Shown here: piece after piece, positions 8,554 to 17,786 of the stretch
How the letters are laid out: each line of letters starts with the position of its first letter
Position numbering within the stretch: the stretch's first letter is position 1
Origin: Oscillospiraceae bacterium
GTDB lineage: Bacteria; Bacillota; Clostridia; Oscillospirales; Ruminococcaceae
DNA: 44,793 bases
Assembly: GCA_003531585.1 (NCBI GenBank)
Contig: DQFX01000036.1
Coordinates: 19,794 to 64,586 of the forward strand
Reading direction: 5' to 3'
Notes under the pieces: generated by a model
Databases searched by the model: none
The model's input: the letters and a program-made list of their open reading frames with translations, nothing else
Told to the model about the DNA's origin: nothing
Program-made: the position numbers and the translations under genes

Positions 8554-9528
8554 TCAGCTATTGCTGTCAGCCTCGGTGGTTATCATGAACGTATCGTAGT
8601 CACCGGGGATCACCGGTCCTACCGCTGTCGAAGTGCTGCTGTGATCCGGATACTTCTGGTCGAGGGAATCAATGATCGACTGAGCGTAATCGTTCGGCAC
8701 CTTGGCGGTATCGCCGCTGTTGTCGCCGTCCGGGTCGAAGTCGTCGAGCTTGATGCCGTAGTCATACAGCAGGATATCCTTTATAACCTCGGGATCCGTT
8801 GTATCTATGTCTGCCTTTAAAAGCACCATTTCAACGCGTCGGTTCTTCGCCATACCCTCTGCGGTATCGTTATCGGCGATAGGCTCCGCGTAGCCGCTGC
8901 CCTTCGCACGGAACTGCTCCGTATCAAGCACCTTGCGGAAATCCATGTATTTAATAACGCTTACGGCACGACCCGCCGACAGATCCCAGTCGTTCACCTC
9001 GGATATTGCCTTTGCGGTGTGTCCGTTGATGGTGCAGGTCTTTATCGCGGCCTTCATTGCCTTGATGCCGGGGCTTATTCCGTCAAGCAGATCCTTTCCC
9101 TGCTGCGTCAGCACTGCGCTGTTTGGTTCGAAGAACACGTTGTTGTCGAACCTTATATTAAGGTGAGCCGCTCCGTTCTCAACTGAAACGGACTGCTCAA
9201 GATTATTGTCGGAAACATACTGCGAAATGTACTGGTATAACTGATCAAAGGTCTGCGGAAGATTTCCCTGACCGCCGTTGCTGTCCGGCTTCTCGCTGAC
9301 GGTACCCTCGCCGTCCTCCGGAACTGGGTTCGGAGAATCCACATACTCATTCAGGTATTTGCCGTGGGACGTAAACGCCTGATATATGTACTGGAACTTC
9401 TGTTCGTCCTGTGATGACGAAGCATAAAGCAGAACGAAGAACGTCAGCAGCAGCGTTACCATGTCGCCGTAAGTCGACAGCCAGTCGTTACTATGGTCTT
9501 CCTTTGCCTTTTTCTCGAGCTTTGCCAC
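8554..9528 (-). CDS. motB: Flagellar stator protein MotB
   Basis: The protein has 324 residues: a short basic cytoplasmic start, one membrane helix with the essential proton-binding Asp (STYGDMVTLLLTFFVLL), a periplasm-side linker, and an OmpA-like peptidoglycan-binding domain (ING HTA and NRRVEMVL motifs). MotB anchors the stator to peptidoglycan. The start is GTG at 9528, with GGGAGGG about 8 bases upstream. The carboxy terminus is extended by some 80 acidic residues after the OmpA core. It is separated from motA by 174 bp that carry a promoter. Confidence 0.95.
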   Translation of the reverse strand: MAKLEKKAKEDHSNDWLSTYGDMVTLLLTFFVLLYASSSQDEQKFQYIYQAFTSHGKYLNEYVDSPNPVPEDGEGTVSEKPDSNGGQGNLPQTFDQLYQYISQYVSDNNLEQSVSVENGAAHLNIRFDNNVFFEPNSAVLTQQGKDLLDGISPGIKAMKAAIKTCTINGHTAKAISEVNDWDLSAGRAVSVIKYMDFRKVLDTEQFRAKGSGYAEPIADNDTAEGMAKNRRVEMVLLKADIDTTDPEVIKDILLYDYGIKLDDFDPDGDNSGDTAKVPNDYAQSIIDSLDQKYPDHSSTSTAVGPVIPGDYDTFMITTEADSNS

Positions 9529-9618
9529 TGCTGTCCCTCCCTTACATTCAGATATAACTCACATGAGCATCAAATGCAAAAATTATACTGCAGGACATCA
9601 CACCCCTGCCATTATATT

Positions 9619-9647
9619 ATTGTAGCATAAATCCGCTCAAAATGCAA
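9619..9647 (-). promoter_or_regulatory. Putative sigma-A promoter for motB and downstream genes
   Basis: On the minus strand TTGCAT and TACAAT are separated by exactly 17 bases within the 174-bp motA-motB gap, the longest gene-free stretch in the flagellar operon. A weak stem, GCGGT/ACCGC, lies at the motA stop. The predicted leader of about 85 bases contains a small GCAGG/CCTGC hairpin. This would let motB, fliM, fliY and cheY be expressed partly independently. Confidence 0.55.
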
Positions 9648-9702
9648 ATACTTTTTTACTTTTTTTCTGCAAAAATTGTAATTTTTCTGATAAAGCGGTA
9701 AA

Positions 9703-10476
9703 TTAACCGCCAGCCTTGTCTGAACGCTTCTTGCTTGCAGGAAGCATGAACTCAAGTTTTTCCTGGATATAACGCGGGTTTGAGCCGTCCGCAATGGCAA
9801 GGACGCCCTCCTCGATGATCTGCATGCACAGCAGCTCGTCGTTGTGGGCATTTTGAAGCGCGCTCGCCATAGGGTTGAACAAAACGTTCGCAAAAAGTGA
9901 GCCGTAGAACGTAGTAATAAGCGCCGTAGCCATACCGTCTGCCAGCCCCTCCGGGTTGGAGTCCATGGTATTGAGCATGTTAACCAGACCAACAACGGTA
10001 CCCAGCATACCGAAAGCCGGGAATACTGCTACGCCCTTTTCGAAGAACGCGCGGCCGTTGTCGTGGCGCTCGCACATGAAGCTGATGGCGTCGTCCAGCA
10101 TTCCGCGTACCTTTGCGGTGTCGTTAGCGTCGACGATGAGCATGAGCGCGGACTTCATGAACTGATCCGTGCACTGGTTGGCGCTTTCCTCAAGAGCCAG
10201 GAGACCGCGGCCTCTTGCAATCTTGGCATACTCAACGATATCATCTATGTACTTTTCAGGGTTGAACTTCTTCGGCATGAACACCAGCTTGAAGCGCTTG
10301 CCCAGACCCGCGAGGTAGCTCAGCGGATAGGAAGCGATAAGGCAGCCTATCGTGCCGCCGATGGTGATTGCAAGCGACGGCGGGTCGATGAACCAGTCCA
10401 TCTGACCGCCCTGGAAGATACCGAAAACGACCATGCCGAATGCGATGACCCAGCCAATTATAATCGTGATATTCAA
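9703..10476 (-). CDS. motA: Flagellar stator protein MotA
   Basis: The 257-residue product has four hydrophobic segments with the large cytoplasmic loop between the second and third, the MotA pattern. Conserved stretches include FEKGVAVFPAFGMLGTVVGLV and ALITTFYGSLFANVLFNP around the proton channel. It forms the stator ring with MotB and pushes against FliG. It follows flbD by 55 bp. The protein ends in a basic tail (KKRSDKAGG). Confidence 0.97.
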   Translation of the reverse strand: MNITIIIGWVIAFGMVVFGIFQGGQMDWFIDPPSLAITIGGTIGCLIASYPLSYLAGLGKRFKLVFMPKKFNPEKYIDDIVEYAKIARGRGLLALEESANQCTDQFMKSALMLIVDANDTAKVRGMLDDAISFMCERHDNGRAFFEKGVAVFPAFGMLGTVVGLVNMLNTMDSNPEGLADGMATALITTFYGSLFANVLFNPMASALQNAHNDELLCMQIIEEGVLAIADGSNPRYIQEKLEFMLPASKKRSDKAGG

Positions 10477-10531
10477 AATGATCCCTCACTTTTCAAATTT
10501 TATCGGAGCTTCCTGCTCCGGTTGGTATACG

Positions 10532-10756
10532 TTATGTCAAAGGCTCGCCGCTCTTTGCTGCGGACTGTCTGCCGAAGCGTCTGCGCCGCCTGTTGTATTC
10601 GAGAATTTTATTTTGGAGTTCCTTCATGCTTTCACGCACGATGTAGGTATGCCCGTTCGACATGGTTATAACCGTGTCAGGCGTTTCTGTGACGGTCTCT
10701 ATAAACAGCTCGTTGAGCAGTATCTCCTTGCCGTCAAGTTTGGTAAGAAAAATCAT
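10532..10756 (-). CDS. flbD: Flagellar protein FlbD
   Basis: A short protein of 74 residues. It starts MIFLTKLDGKEILLNELFIE and contains TPDTVITMSNGHTYIVRES, the family pattern of the small Firmicute and spirochete FlbD proteins that sit between flgE and motA. No precise biochemical role can be read from sequence. This is not the unrelated Caulobacter sigma-54 regulator of the same name. The extra basic carboxy terminus (YNRRRRRFGRQSAAKSG) is longer than the conserved core. Confidence 0.9.
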   Translation of the reverse strand: MIFLTKLDGKEILLNELFIETVTETPDTVITMSNGHTYIVRESMKELQNKILEYNRRRRRFGRQSAAKSGEPLT

Positions 10757-10780
10757 AAATTACCTCAGAAACAGATATTC

Positions 10781-10803
10781 CCCCGCCCCGCCTGAGGCGG
10801 GGG
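10781..10803 (-). other. GC-rich hairpin between flgE and flbD
   Basis: CCCCGCC, a three-base loop and GGCGGGG form a perfect 7-bp all-GC stem in the 66-bp flgE-flbD gap. No T-run follows on the minus strand, so it is unlikely to be a full terminator. It could protect the 3' end of the flgE message, whose product is needed in large amounts, or cause partial polarity. Confidence 0.55.
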
Positions 10804-10822
10804 AGCTGTTGTCATTCAGTCA

Positions 10823-12799
10823 TTATCTCTTGAGGGAGAGAAGCTCCTCAAGCATTGTATCGGAAGTTGTGATAACTCTGGAGTTCGCCTGATAGCCTCT
10901 CTGGGTGGTGATCATGTCGGTGAATTCCTGAGCAAGGTCAACGTTGGACATCTCAAGTGCGCCGGATACGACCTCGCCCGCGCCTTCCTGACCTGCGATA
11001 GCAACCTTCGGCTCACCGGAAGCTACGGTCTGTTCGAACAAAGTGCCGCCGACAGCGGAAAGACCGTTCGGGTTATCGAATGTAGCAATGTCGATACGGC
11101 CAAGGTTCAGGTAGCCGTGTACCGCATGCTTGCCGATGATGGTGCCGTCCTGCTGAACGGTCACGTTCTCAAGATCCTTGTAGGTCTGCTCGCCGCCCTT
11201 GCGTCCATCAGTAAGGTTGAAGGTGGAAAGGTTCTTAGCTACCGTGGTGTAGAAGCTGTCCTCGCCGCCGCCGAAAGAAAGTGAGGGATTGCCGCCGAAA
11301 AGCTGCTTTCTCTGACCATTGGTGAGATCCTTTATGCCCTCGAAGCTGCCGGCATCGAACGTGAACAGCTTCTTGGAATTGCCTCCCGCAGCCGCTGTGA
11401 TGGCAGCGTTGACATCAGCAACGAAATCAGCGTCGTCGGTGTACTCCTTGTTAGTAACCGATATGGTGAGCGTGTTGTCGTCCCACTGAGCGCTGGGAGT
11501 GTCGTAGTTGGAAACATACTTGAAAACGACCTTGTAGTCGTTAGCGAACTCGCCCGCCTGGCCTGCCGTCGCGGAAACCGAGCCGACCTTGGCGTTGGAT
11601 CTTACGAGCGCGAAATCGGCGCCTACGCCGCCGGTAACATCAGCAACAGTAGCTGCGGACGGGATAGTGTAAGATGTGCAGGAAAGGTTGATGCCGGTGG
11701 GATATGTAGGAGCAGCAAGCGCAGCGTCGTCTGCGATAGCCTTCTTGATAGCCTGATTGATATCAGCCATGGTAGTAGAAGCGTCGATATTGATAGTCCA
11801 TGTGCCGCCGTCCGCTGCGGGAGCATAGGAAGCGGAAGTGCCGGCAGTACCAGCGTCAGCAAATACGATCTTTGCCTTGTTGTACTCTGTATCGGTAGCG
11901 TCGTTGGTAGCGAAGCCGATCTTAGCATATGTGGTGGCGCCAGCGGGGCAAACGAAACGCTTGTCAGCGCTTGCCTGGTCGAGCGCCTTATCCCACACGC
12001 CTGCGGAAACGGTAGCCTTGGCAATAACTGAAGAGGTGCTTGCCGGGAGGTTCTCAAAGGAGAACTTGATGGAAACATCGTCCGGGAGTGTAACGCCGCC
12101 TGCCTCGAGGCATCTCTGGATCTCGTCCTCGAAAGCCTGCGCGGACTCGAACTGCTTCTCCTTATCGAAGTAGAGATTCAGCACTCCGGAGGAGTATGTA
12201 GCAAACGGGAACTCCGCCTGGTTGAATGTAACGGACATATCAGTGTTGTCCGAAGGGTCGGAAACGGCGATAGTGACATCGCAGCCGCTGATAGTCTTGG
12301 TAGCGCTGGAGCACTTCGCGTCGGTAGCCGGAATAGTTATCTTGATGGGCTGGCTTCCTGCGGGCTGACCGTCGAAATCGCCGGAAACGCCCAGCACCTT
12401 GTAACCGGAAGCGTTAACGAGGTTGCCTTCCTCGTCGACTTTGAAGATACCCGCTCTTGTATAGAGGATATTTCCTGCGCCGTCCATTACCTGGAAGAAG
12501 CCTTTGCCGTCGATAGCCATATCATAAATGCTGTCGGAGAAGGTAAATCCGGACTGCGTCATGTTCGGCGTGGTGGTGTTCATCTTAACGCCGTAGCCTA
12601 CCTGAGTCGGATTAACGCCGCCCAGGGTGGTGGAAGCGCCGGAAGGCGACTTCTTGGTCTGATAGTATACGTCAGCAAAGGTAACAACGTTCGTCTTGTA
12701 GCCAGTGGTGTTTACGTTGGCGATGTTGTTGCCGATTACGTCCATCTTCTGCTGGTGGGTTTTCATACCGGATACGCCGGTGTAAAGGGATTTAACCAT
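10823..12799 (-). CDS. flgE: Flagellar hook protein FlgE, with enlarged middle domain
   Basis: The ends are typical of FlgE. The amino terminus MVKSLYTGVSGMKTHQQKMD continues to IGNNIANVNTTGYK, and the carboxy terminus has SNVDLAQEFTDMITTQRGYQ and ends MLEELLSLKR; these form the coiled core of the hook. At 658 residues it is far longer than simple FlgE proteins of 260-400 residues. The extra length lies between about residues 150 and 500, rich in Thr, Ala, Ser and Asp, and is probably exposed on the hook surface. It is exported by the FlhA/FlhB apparatus after capping by FlgD. Confidence 0.93.
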   Translation of the reverse strand: MVKSLYTGVSGMKTHQQKMDVIGNNIANVNTTGYKTNVVTFADVYYQTKKSPSGASTTLGGVNPTQVGYGVKMNTTTPNMTQSGFTFSDSIYDMAIDGKGFFQVMDGAGNILYTRAGIFKVDEEGNLVNASGYKVLGVSGDFDGQPAGSQPIKITIPATDAKCSSATKTISGCDVTIAVSDPSDNTDMSVTFNQAEFPFATYSSGVLNLYFDKEKQFESAQAFEDEIQRCLEAGGVTLPDDVSIKFSFENLPASTSSVIAKATVSAGVWDKALDQASADKRFVCPAGATTYAKIGFATNDATDTEYNKAKIVFADAGTAGTSASYAPAADGGTWTINIDASTTMADINQAIKKAIADDAALAAPTYPTGINLSCTSYTIPSAATVADVTGGVGADFALVRSNAKVGSVSATAGQAGEFANDYKVVFKYVSNYDTPSAQWDDNTLTISVTNKEYTDDADFVADVNAAITAAAGGNSKKLFTFDAGSFEGIKDLTNGQRKQLFGGNPSLSFGGGEDSFYTTVAKNLSTFNLTDGRKGGEQTYKDLENVTVQQDGTIIGKHAVHGYLNLGRIDIATFDNPNGLSAVGGTLFEQTVASGEPKVAIAGQEGAGEVVSGALEMSNVDLAQEFTDMITTQRGYQANSRVITTSDTMLEELLSLKR

Positions 12800-12886
12800 T
12801 TTATTGACCTCCAGAATAAATTGTCATTGACTTGACCGCCGCCCCGTCTCAGTCGCAGCCGGAGCATGAATTCCATTCAGGTCCGT

Positions 12887-13291
12887 TCATACGATAACGG
12901 TCGAATCAATATTCGTGAATACGTTCCCGTTCAGTTCGTTGTCTGAGAGGGTCGTGATCACCTTGTTGTTTTTAACGCTCACAACGAAAGCGTTTCTTCC
13001 CACAAGGACCAGCGTTTCACTGCTGCCCTTTCCTGCCGCTAACTCCACGCCCTTGTTGAGTCGTTCGAGGGTCTCGTTTTCGGAAAGGTCTATGCTGCGT
13101 TCCTCAAGCCGCTGCAATGCGTGCTTTGAGAACTCCACGCCGTGTTTTTCGTTTAGCTTTTCCTGTAAAGCCTCTGCGAAGGAACCGCCCTGCACCGCGT
13201 CCTTTGCCGTGCCGTTCGCGGGCTGAACCACCGTATTTCCCGTGGTAACGCTGATCTGATTGCGAAGCGCCAGGTATTCGCTTATCAGCAT
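12887..13291 (-). CDS. Flagellar operon protein (TIGR02530-type)
   Basis: A 134-residue protein between flgD and flgE, the usual place of the small conserved flagellar-operon protein of Firmicutes. The central HGVEFSKHALQRLEERSIDLSE (split by eye) and the following VGRNAFVVSVKNNKVIT match the family pattern. Its exact role is not established; it is thought to belong to hook assembly from its constant place. No membrane segment or signal is seen. Confidence 0.85.
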   Translation of the reverse strand: MLISEYLALRNQISVTTGNTVVQPANGTAKDAVQGGSFAEALQEKLNEKHGVEFSKHALQRLEERSIDLSENETLERLNKGVELAAGKGSSETLVLVGRNAFVVSVKNNKVITTLSDNELNGNVFTNIDSTVIV

Positions 13292-13323
13292 TTTAAAGCC
13301 TCCATGCTTTATTCAACTTAGGT

Positions 13324-14322
13324 TCAAACGAAGTCCTCAAGATCCTGGATATCCTCGCCTGCATAGCTGTCGGGGGTTATCTCGCCCGTGACCTCGTGCA
13401 GATCCTCGCTGTAAAGGCGCTCGGTATCTTCTCTTGCCTGTTCGTTCATTCTGTCGACTGCCGCCATCATGTCGCTTACGACATCAGCGGATACTTCGTT
13501 CTCTTTTTCCTGACGATGGCTCTCGATTATTCTGTCTAGTTCCTCGTCGGAAATCGTGTGGGTCTCCGTGCTGTCAGCCGTCTTGTCAGCCGAAGGAGTT
13601 TCGGTCTTATCGTCCGTGGAAGGCGTCTTGTCTGTGCCGCCGGTGCTGTCGGAACCACCTCCGCCTGAGATGGTGGGATAAGCGACCTCAACGATATCAT
13701 CGAGCGCATAGCCCTTGTCGTTGATGATTACTCTTACCTGACCGTCCTTGACCTGGATAGATTTTATCAGTCCCGAATCGAGCACCGAACCGCCCTCTAC
13801 ACTAGGATTAACAGTTGCGCTCATGCCGATCATCATGGAAGCCTTCGCGATAAGCTCGCCAAGGGAAGTTTTGGTTCCCGGGTCATTGCTGCCCGAAGAA
13901 TCGGTCTGTGCGATGGAAGTGATGTTCGAAAGCTCGAAGCTGACGCCGTCTATCTTGATGGTGTAGCTGTCGCCGTTCTTCATAACCGACTGCACAACGC
14001 CCGTCTTTGTGACCTGTTTGCTGCCGTCCATCTTTGAAGCAGTAACAGTCTTGCCGACCAGGCTTGAAGCGTAGTTCGACTGGGAATAGGTCGCAGCGTC
14101 CTTGGAATACTGAAGCGACGTGAACTGTGCCATCTGTGTAACGAACTCGGTGTTGGAGGTAGGCTCCATCGGATCCTGGTTCGTCATTTCGGCAACCAGC
14201 AGACTGAGGAAGGTGTCGGAGTTCACCATTTTCTCGGTGGCGTCCTTAAACTTGCTCTTGTACTTCTCGTAATTCGCCTGTATCTGCTCTGACGATGAAA
14301 GAATGCCTGAAGTTCCTGCCAT
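13324..14322 (-). CDS. flgD: Flagellar hook-cap assembly protein FlgD
   Basis: The first 110 residues hold the conserved FlgD part: DTFLSLLVAEMTNQDPMEPT, TEFVTQMAQFTSLQ and the following SLVGKTVTA. FlgD caps the growing hook and guides FlgE assembly. The family usually ends near residue 230. Here about 100 more residues follow, rich in Ser, Thr, Asp, Glu and Lys and predicted to be disordered (GGSDSTGGTDKTPSTDDK). The gene lies 17 bp after fliK and before the small operon protein. Confidence 0.92.
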   Translation of the reverse strand: MAGTSGILSSSEQIQANYEKYKSKFKDATEKMVNSDTFLSLLVAEMTNQDPMEPTSNTEFVTQMAQFTSLQYSKDAATYSQSNYASSLVGKTVTASKMDGSKQVTKTGVVQSVMKNGDSYTIKIDGVSFELSNITSIAQTDSSGSNDPGTKTSLGELIAKASMMIGMSATVNPSVEGGSVLDSGLIKSIQVKDGQVRVIINDKGYALDDIVEVAYPTISGGGGSDSTGGTDKTPSTDDKTETPSADKTADSTETHTISDEELDRIIESHRQEKENEVSADVVSDMMAAVDRMNEQAREDTERLYSEDLHEVTGEITPDSYAGEDIQDLEDFV

Positions 14323-14339
14323 TTTCTCTCCTTTCCCGC

Positions 14340-15914
14340 TTACATGGAAGCGATTATCTCTGCGAAGCTCTCGCCGTCGCGGTCGTCGTCCTGACGGTGA
14401 TTTTCGTTCTCGCGGTAGGGGTTCTTGCTGCTGCCCTGGTAGTCCTGAGCCTGCGGCTCCTGACGGGATTCGCTGACGGTCTGCCAGTTCTCAAGCTGAA
14501 CGCCGTTCTGTCTGAGCGTGTCCTGGATAGCGGAACCGTTGTCCTCGATGATCTTCATGGTCTTGGAGTTCTCCGCCGCGATGGACACTGAAACTGCGCC
14601 GTCCGCCGTCTTGGTCATTCTGACCGTGATCCTGCCGAGATCCTCAGGGTCGAGCGTTATGCTGTACTCAACATCGCCCTCTTTAAGGTCTGCCGCGCGC
14701 TCTGTGATCTTTCCTGACACCTGCTGCGCGACCTCGGAAGGCTTTACTGTGATCTCCGCGCCGTCCTGCCGTGTGAATACCACGGGGCTTTCAGCGGGGA
14801 TCCCCTGGGGCTGCGCCTGAGCCGCGTCGCCGGTCTTTTCGCCGCCGGACTTTATCGCCTCAAGCTCGTCTGATTTGAAAACTACCCTGCTGCGCTGCGC
14901 CGTGTGGTCTGCAAAGACCTGCGTCTGCTCCTGCTGCGGAGCTTCCTGCGGCTTCTCATCCGTTCTGACCTCAACGCTGCGAACATCGCTGCGGAACTTA
15001 ACGTCCTCCTGCGGTGCCTGCTCGGTCTGACCCGCCTGAGCTGTCTGAACCTGAGCCGCGCCGTCCTGCTGACCTGACTGACCTGCGTCCGTCTGAGTCT
15101 CGCTCTGTGCGCCGGTGTTTTCAGCGGTCTGGACTGCCGCCTGCTTCGCGTCGGGCTGGATTTCCTGAACGGGCTTTGCTTCTGCCTGGGGCTTCTGCTC
15201 TGTTTCGGGCTTGACCGTGAACTCCACAGCTTCGCCTGTAGCCTCTGCCTGCTCTGCCGCCTGAGTCTGCACGGTCTGAACCGCCTGCTCCGGAACGTTC
15301 TGCTGAACTGCCGGCTGCTCTGTCTGAACCTCGTCGGCTCCGGTTATCCTGGTCGTCAGCGCGGATATCTCATCGCTGAGGTCGCTGATATCATCGGGGA
15401 TCGCCGTCTGATTCATCATTGCCGCAAGTTCGGTCATGACCTGCTGTACTGCCGGATCATTGTTCTGCTCCGAGTCGCCGTCCTTGTCGGACTTGGCGTT
15501 GTCCACATTCTCAACAGTGTTGATAAGCTCCGCCAGCAATGCCTTGGTTATGTACTCCTGCGGAATATCCGCAAAAGTGAGCTTTCCGTCCGCGATCGCC
15601 GCAACGACCTTGCGAAGGTCAAGACTTCCATCAGACTTCGTCAGTTCGCTGCGAAGCATTTCGAACTTCTCATAACTTGCAGGGGTTTCCTTCTCAGATA
15701 CCGCATTGTTCGCGCTGCCTGCGCCCGAAGTATTCGAAGCATTTGAAGTATTCGAAGCGTTCCTGGAACTTCCGATACCGCTCAGCACCTTGGAGAACTG
15801 TTCCTTCTGGTCTGCCTTTGCCGCTTCCTCTACCCTTGCCGGAATAGCCGCGTCGGATATCATGAAGTCGCTGCGGGTATACCCGGAACCGCCTGTGCTG
15901 AATGCTACTGCCAT
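14340..15914 (-). CDS. fliK: Flagellar hook-length control protein FliK
   Basis: The 524-residue product has the FliK layout: a long, low-complexity Gln/Ala/Thr/Glu-rich amino-terminal and middle part (many AQTGQ-, EQAVQ- and AEAKP-like stretches), then a conserved carboxy-terminal domain with EYSITLDPEDLGRITVRM and IQDTLRQNGVQLENWQTVSE. FliK measures hook length and tells FlhB to change export specificity. It follows fliJ after about 60 bp. Its repetitive middle part is expected to vary in length between strains. Confidence 0.92.
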   Translation of the reverse strand: MAVAFSTGGSGYTRSDFMISDAAIPARVEEAAKADQKEQFSKVLSGIGSSRNASNTSNASNTSGAGSANNAVSEKETPASYEKFEMLRSELTKSDGSLDLRKVVAAIADGKLTFADIPQEYITKALLAELINTVENVDNAKSDKDGDSEQNNDPAVQQVMTELAAMMNQTAIPDDISDLSDEISALTTRITGADEVQTEQPAVQQNVPEQAVQTVQTQAAEQAEATGEAVEFTVKPETEQKPQAEAKPVQEIQPDAKQAAVQTAENTGAQSETQTDAGQSGQQDGAAQVQTAQAGQTEQAPQEDVKFRSDVRSVEVRTDEKPQEAPQQEQTQVFADHTAQRSRVVFKSDELEAIKSGGEKTGDAAQAQPQGIPAESPVVFTRQDGAEITVKPSEVAQQVSGKITERAADLKEGDVEYSITLDPEDLGRITVRMTKTADGAVSVSIAAENSKTMKIIEDNGSAIQDTLRQNGVQLENWQTVSESRQEPQAQDYQGSSKNPYRENENHRQDDDRDGESFAEIIASM

Positions 15915-15975
15915 TTACTCACCTCCTTTTAATAATGTATCTATATCAGGGTCTGCGCCCGGATATACAAACTTA

Positions 15976-16434
15976 TCAGACGCTCTGGGTCTGAGCCGCG
16001 CGTATCGACTGCCCGGAAACGAACTCCTCAATGAACTGCTCGTTTTCCTTATTTGCCGCCGCCTTGTAGTCCTCAAGCTGCTTTTCCTCGAGCTTTTCCA
16101 GCGTGCGGACGTCCTTCGTTGCCTCGACTACGACTCCGAGCTGCTTGTTGATCTCCTCCTGCTTGCGAGCGGCGCTGGTGTCTTTCGCGTGTATCTCCTG
16201 CTGGAGAGTTACGATGTAGCGCTTGCGCACGGAGATCTCAAAAGCCTGCGCTCCCTGGCGGCAGACGGTCTCAAGCTCAGCGCTGAACTCCTCCACCTGC
16301 TTTATGAGCTGTTCCTTCTCTGCGTAGATCCTCTGTAGATCGGCCTGGAGCGCGCTCAGCGTGTTCTTCTGTCGGTCAAGCTCCTGCTGACGGAAATCCA
16401 TCAGCTTTTGCAGAGTGAACTGAAATTTCTTCAA
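15976..16434 (-). CDS. fliJ: Flagellar export protein FliJ
   Basis: A 152-residue, almost wholly charged and helical protein. It starts MKKFQFTLQKLMDFRQQELD, typical for FliJ, and continues as a coiled coil. FliJ fits like a stalk in the FliI ATPase ring and links it to FlhA. The gene lies 13 bp after fliI. Identification rests on the start motif, the coiled-coil composition and the position. Confidence 0.9.
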   Translation of the reverse strand: MKKFQFTLQKLMDFRQQELDRQKNTLSALQADLQRIYAEKEQLIKQVEEFSAELETVCRQGAQAFEISVRKRYIVTLQQEIHAKDTSAARKQEEINKQLGVVVEATKDVRTLEKLEEKQLEDYKAAANKENEQFIEEFVSGQSIRAAQTQSV

Positions 16435-16447
16435 AGCCTGTCACCTC

Positions 16448-17767
16448 TTATTGTTCATCGCCAACGGCAGCTATCAGGAGCTGCACTGTTTCCTCCAGCG
16501 TGTAGGATTCCTCCACCCGCTGCATGAGAAACTCGTTTATTTTGTCGATCTTCCGGATAGCCTCGTCCAGCGCCGGATTTGTTCCGTGCTTGTACGCGCC
16601 TATCGAAATGAGGTCGGCGTTGTTGTTGTACAGCGACAGCAGATTTCTGAGCTTGCCAGCCGCCTGCTTGTGCTCGGGAGTGTCTATCTCCGACATCAGT
16701 CGGCTGACGCTCGGGAGTATGTCTATCGCGGGGTAGTGATTCTGCGCCGCGATCTTACGCGAAAGAATGATGTGTCCGTCGATGATACCGCGGACTGTAT
16801 CCGCTATCGGCTCGTTGGTGTCGTCGCCCTCAACGAGCACGGTGTAGATACCGGTTATCGAGCCTTCCGGGAAGTTCCCGGCGCGCTCGAGCAGCTTCGG
16901 CATGCTGCTGTAAATTGACGGCGTGTAGCCTCTTGCTATCGGCGGTTCGCCGGTGGAAAGTCCGACCTCGCGCAGCGCCATCGCGTAGCGCGTGAGGCTG
17001 TCCATCATCAGCAGGACGTCCTTGCCCTGTTTCATGAAGTACTCCGCGATAGCTGTGGCAGTCAGCGGACACTTGCTTCTCATCATGGCGGGCTGATCCG
17101 ACGTAGCCACGACCAGCACGGAGCGCGCCATGCCCTCCGGACCGAGGTCGCGCTCGATGAACTCGCGTACCTCACGGCCACGCTCGCCGACCAGCGCAAT
17201 AACGTTGATATCTGCCTTGACCTTCCGGGCGATCATGCCCATCAGCGTGGACTTACCAACGCCTGAGCCTGCGAATATACCCATTCTCTGACCCTTGCCC
17301 ATAGTCAGCAGGCCGTCTATAGCCTTAACGCCAAGCTCTATCTGCGACTTTATCGGAGGTCGGTCGAACGGATTTGACGGAGCGCCGGTTATCGAAACAG
17401 AATCGGTGCATCCGGGATCGGCGCCTCCGTCAAGCGGCATTCCCGCCGCGTCGACTATCCGCCCGATGAGACCCGGCCCCGCCTTAACGGTGAGCTTGTC
17501 CCCGGTGGAATCTACAATGCTTCCCGGTCCGATACCCTCGATCTCGGTGTAGGGCATTAGCAGAATGTTGCTCTTGTTGAACCCCACGACCTCCGCGCGT
17601 ATGAAACTCGTCATGTCCTTCGAGTAAATGCGGCAGACATCGCCGATATTGCAGGCGGGGCCGCTTGCTTCGATGGTCATTCCGACTATCTTCTCTATCT
17701 TTCCCATATAGCGGAAGGTGTCATATTTAGTTATTTCATCGCGAAATGCTCCGAATTCAAGTGCCAT
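16448..17767 (-). CDS. fliI: Flagellum-specific export ATPase FliI
   Basis: The protein is closely related to F1 ATPase beta subunits. It has Walker A GIFAGSGVGKSTLMG, a Walker B region around DVLLMMDSLTRYAMA, and the type III export ATPase motif GLSTGEPPIARGYTPS. It supports substrate delivery to the export gate. An open frame extends upstream to 17878 and into fliH. I place the start at ATG 17767 (MALEFGAFRDEI) because GCGGAGGAAG stands about 5 bases before it and this gives 439 residues, the family length, 19 bp after fliH. Confidence 0.96.
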   Translation of the reverse strand: MALEFGAFRDEITKYDTFRYMGKIEKIVGMTIEASGPACNIGDVCRIYSKDMTSFIRAEVVGFNKSNILLMPYTEIEGIGPGSIVDSTGDKLTVKAGPGLIGRIVDAAGMPLDGGADPGCTDSVSITGAPSNPFDRPPIKSQIELGVKAIDGLLTMGKGQRMGIFAGSGVGKSTLMGMIARKVKADINVIALVGERGREVREFIERDLGPEGMARSVLVVATSDQPAMMRSKCPLTATAIAEYFMKQGKDVLLMMDSLTRYAMALREVGLSTGEPPIARGYTPSIYSSMPKLLERAGNFPEGSITGIYTVLVEGDDTNEPIADTVRGIIDGHIILSRKIAAQNHYPAIDILPSVSRLMSEIDTPEHKQAAGKLRNLLSLYNNNADLISIGAYKHGTNPALDEAIRKIDKINEFLMQRVEESYTLEETVQLLIAAVGDEQ

Positions 17768-17786
17768 GACTTCCTCCGCTGTCGGG

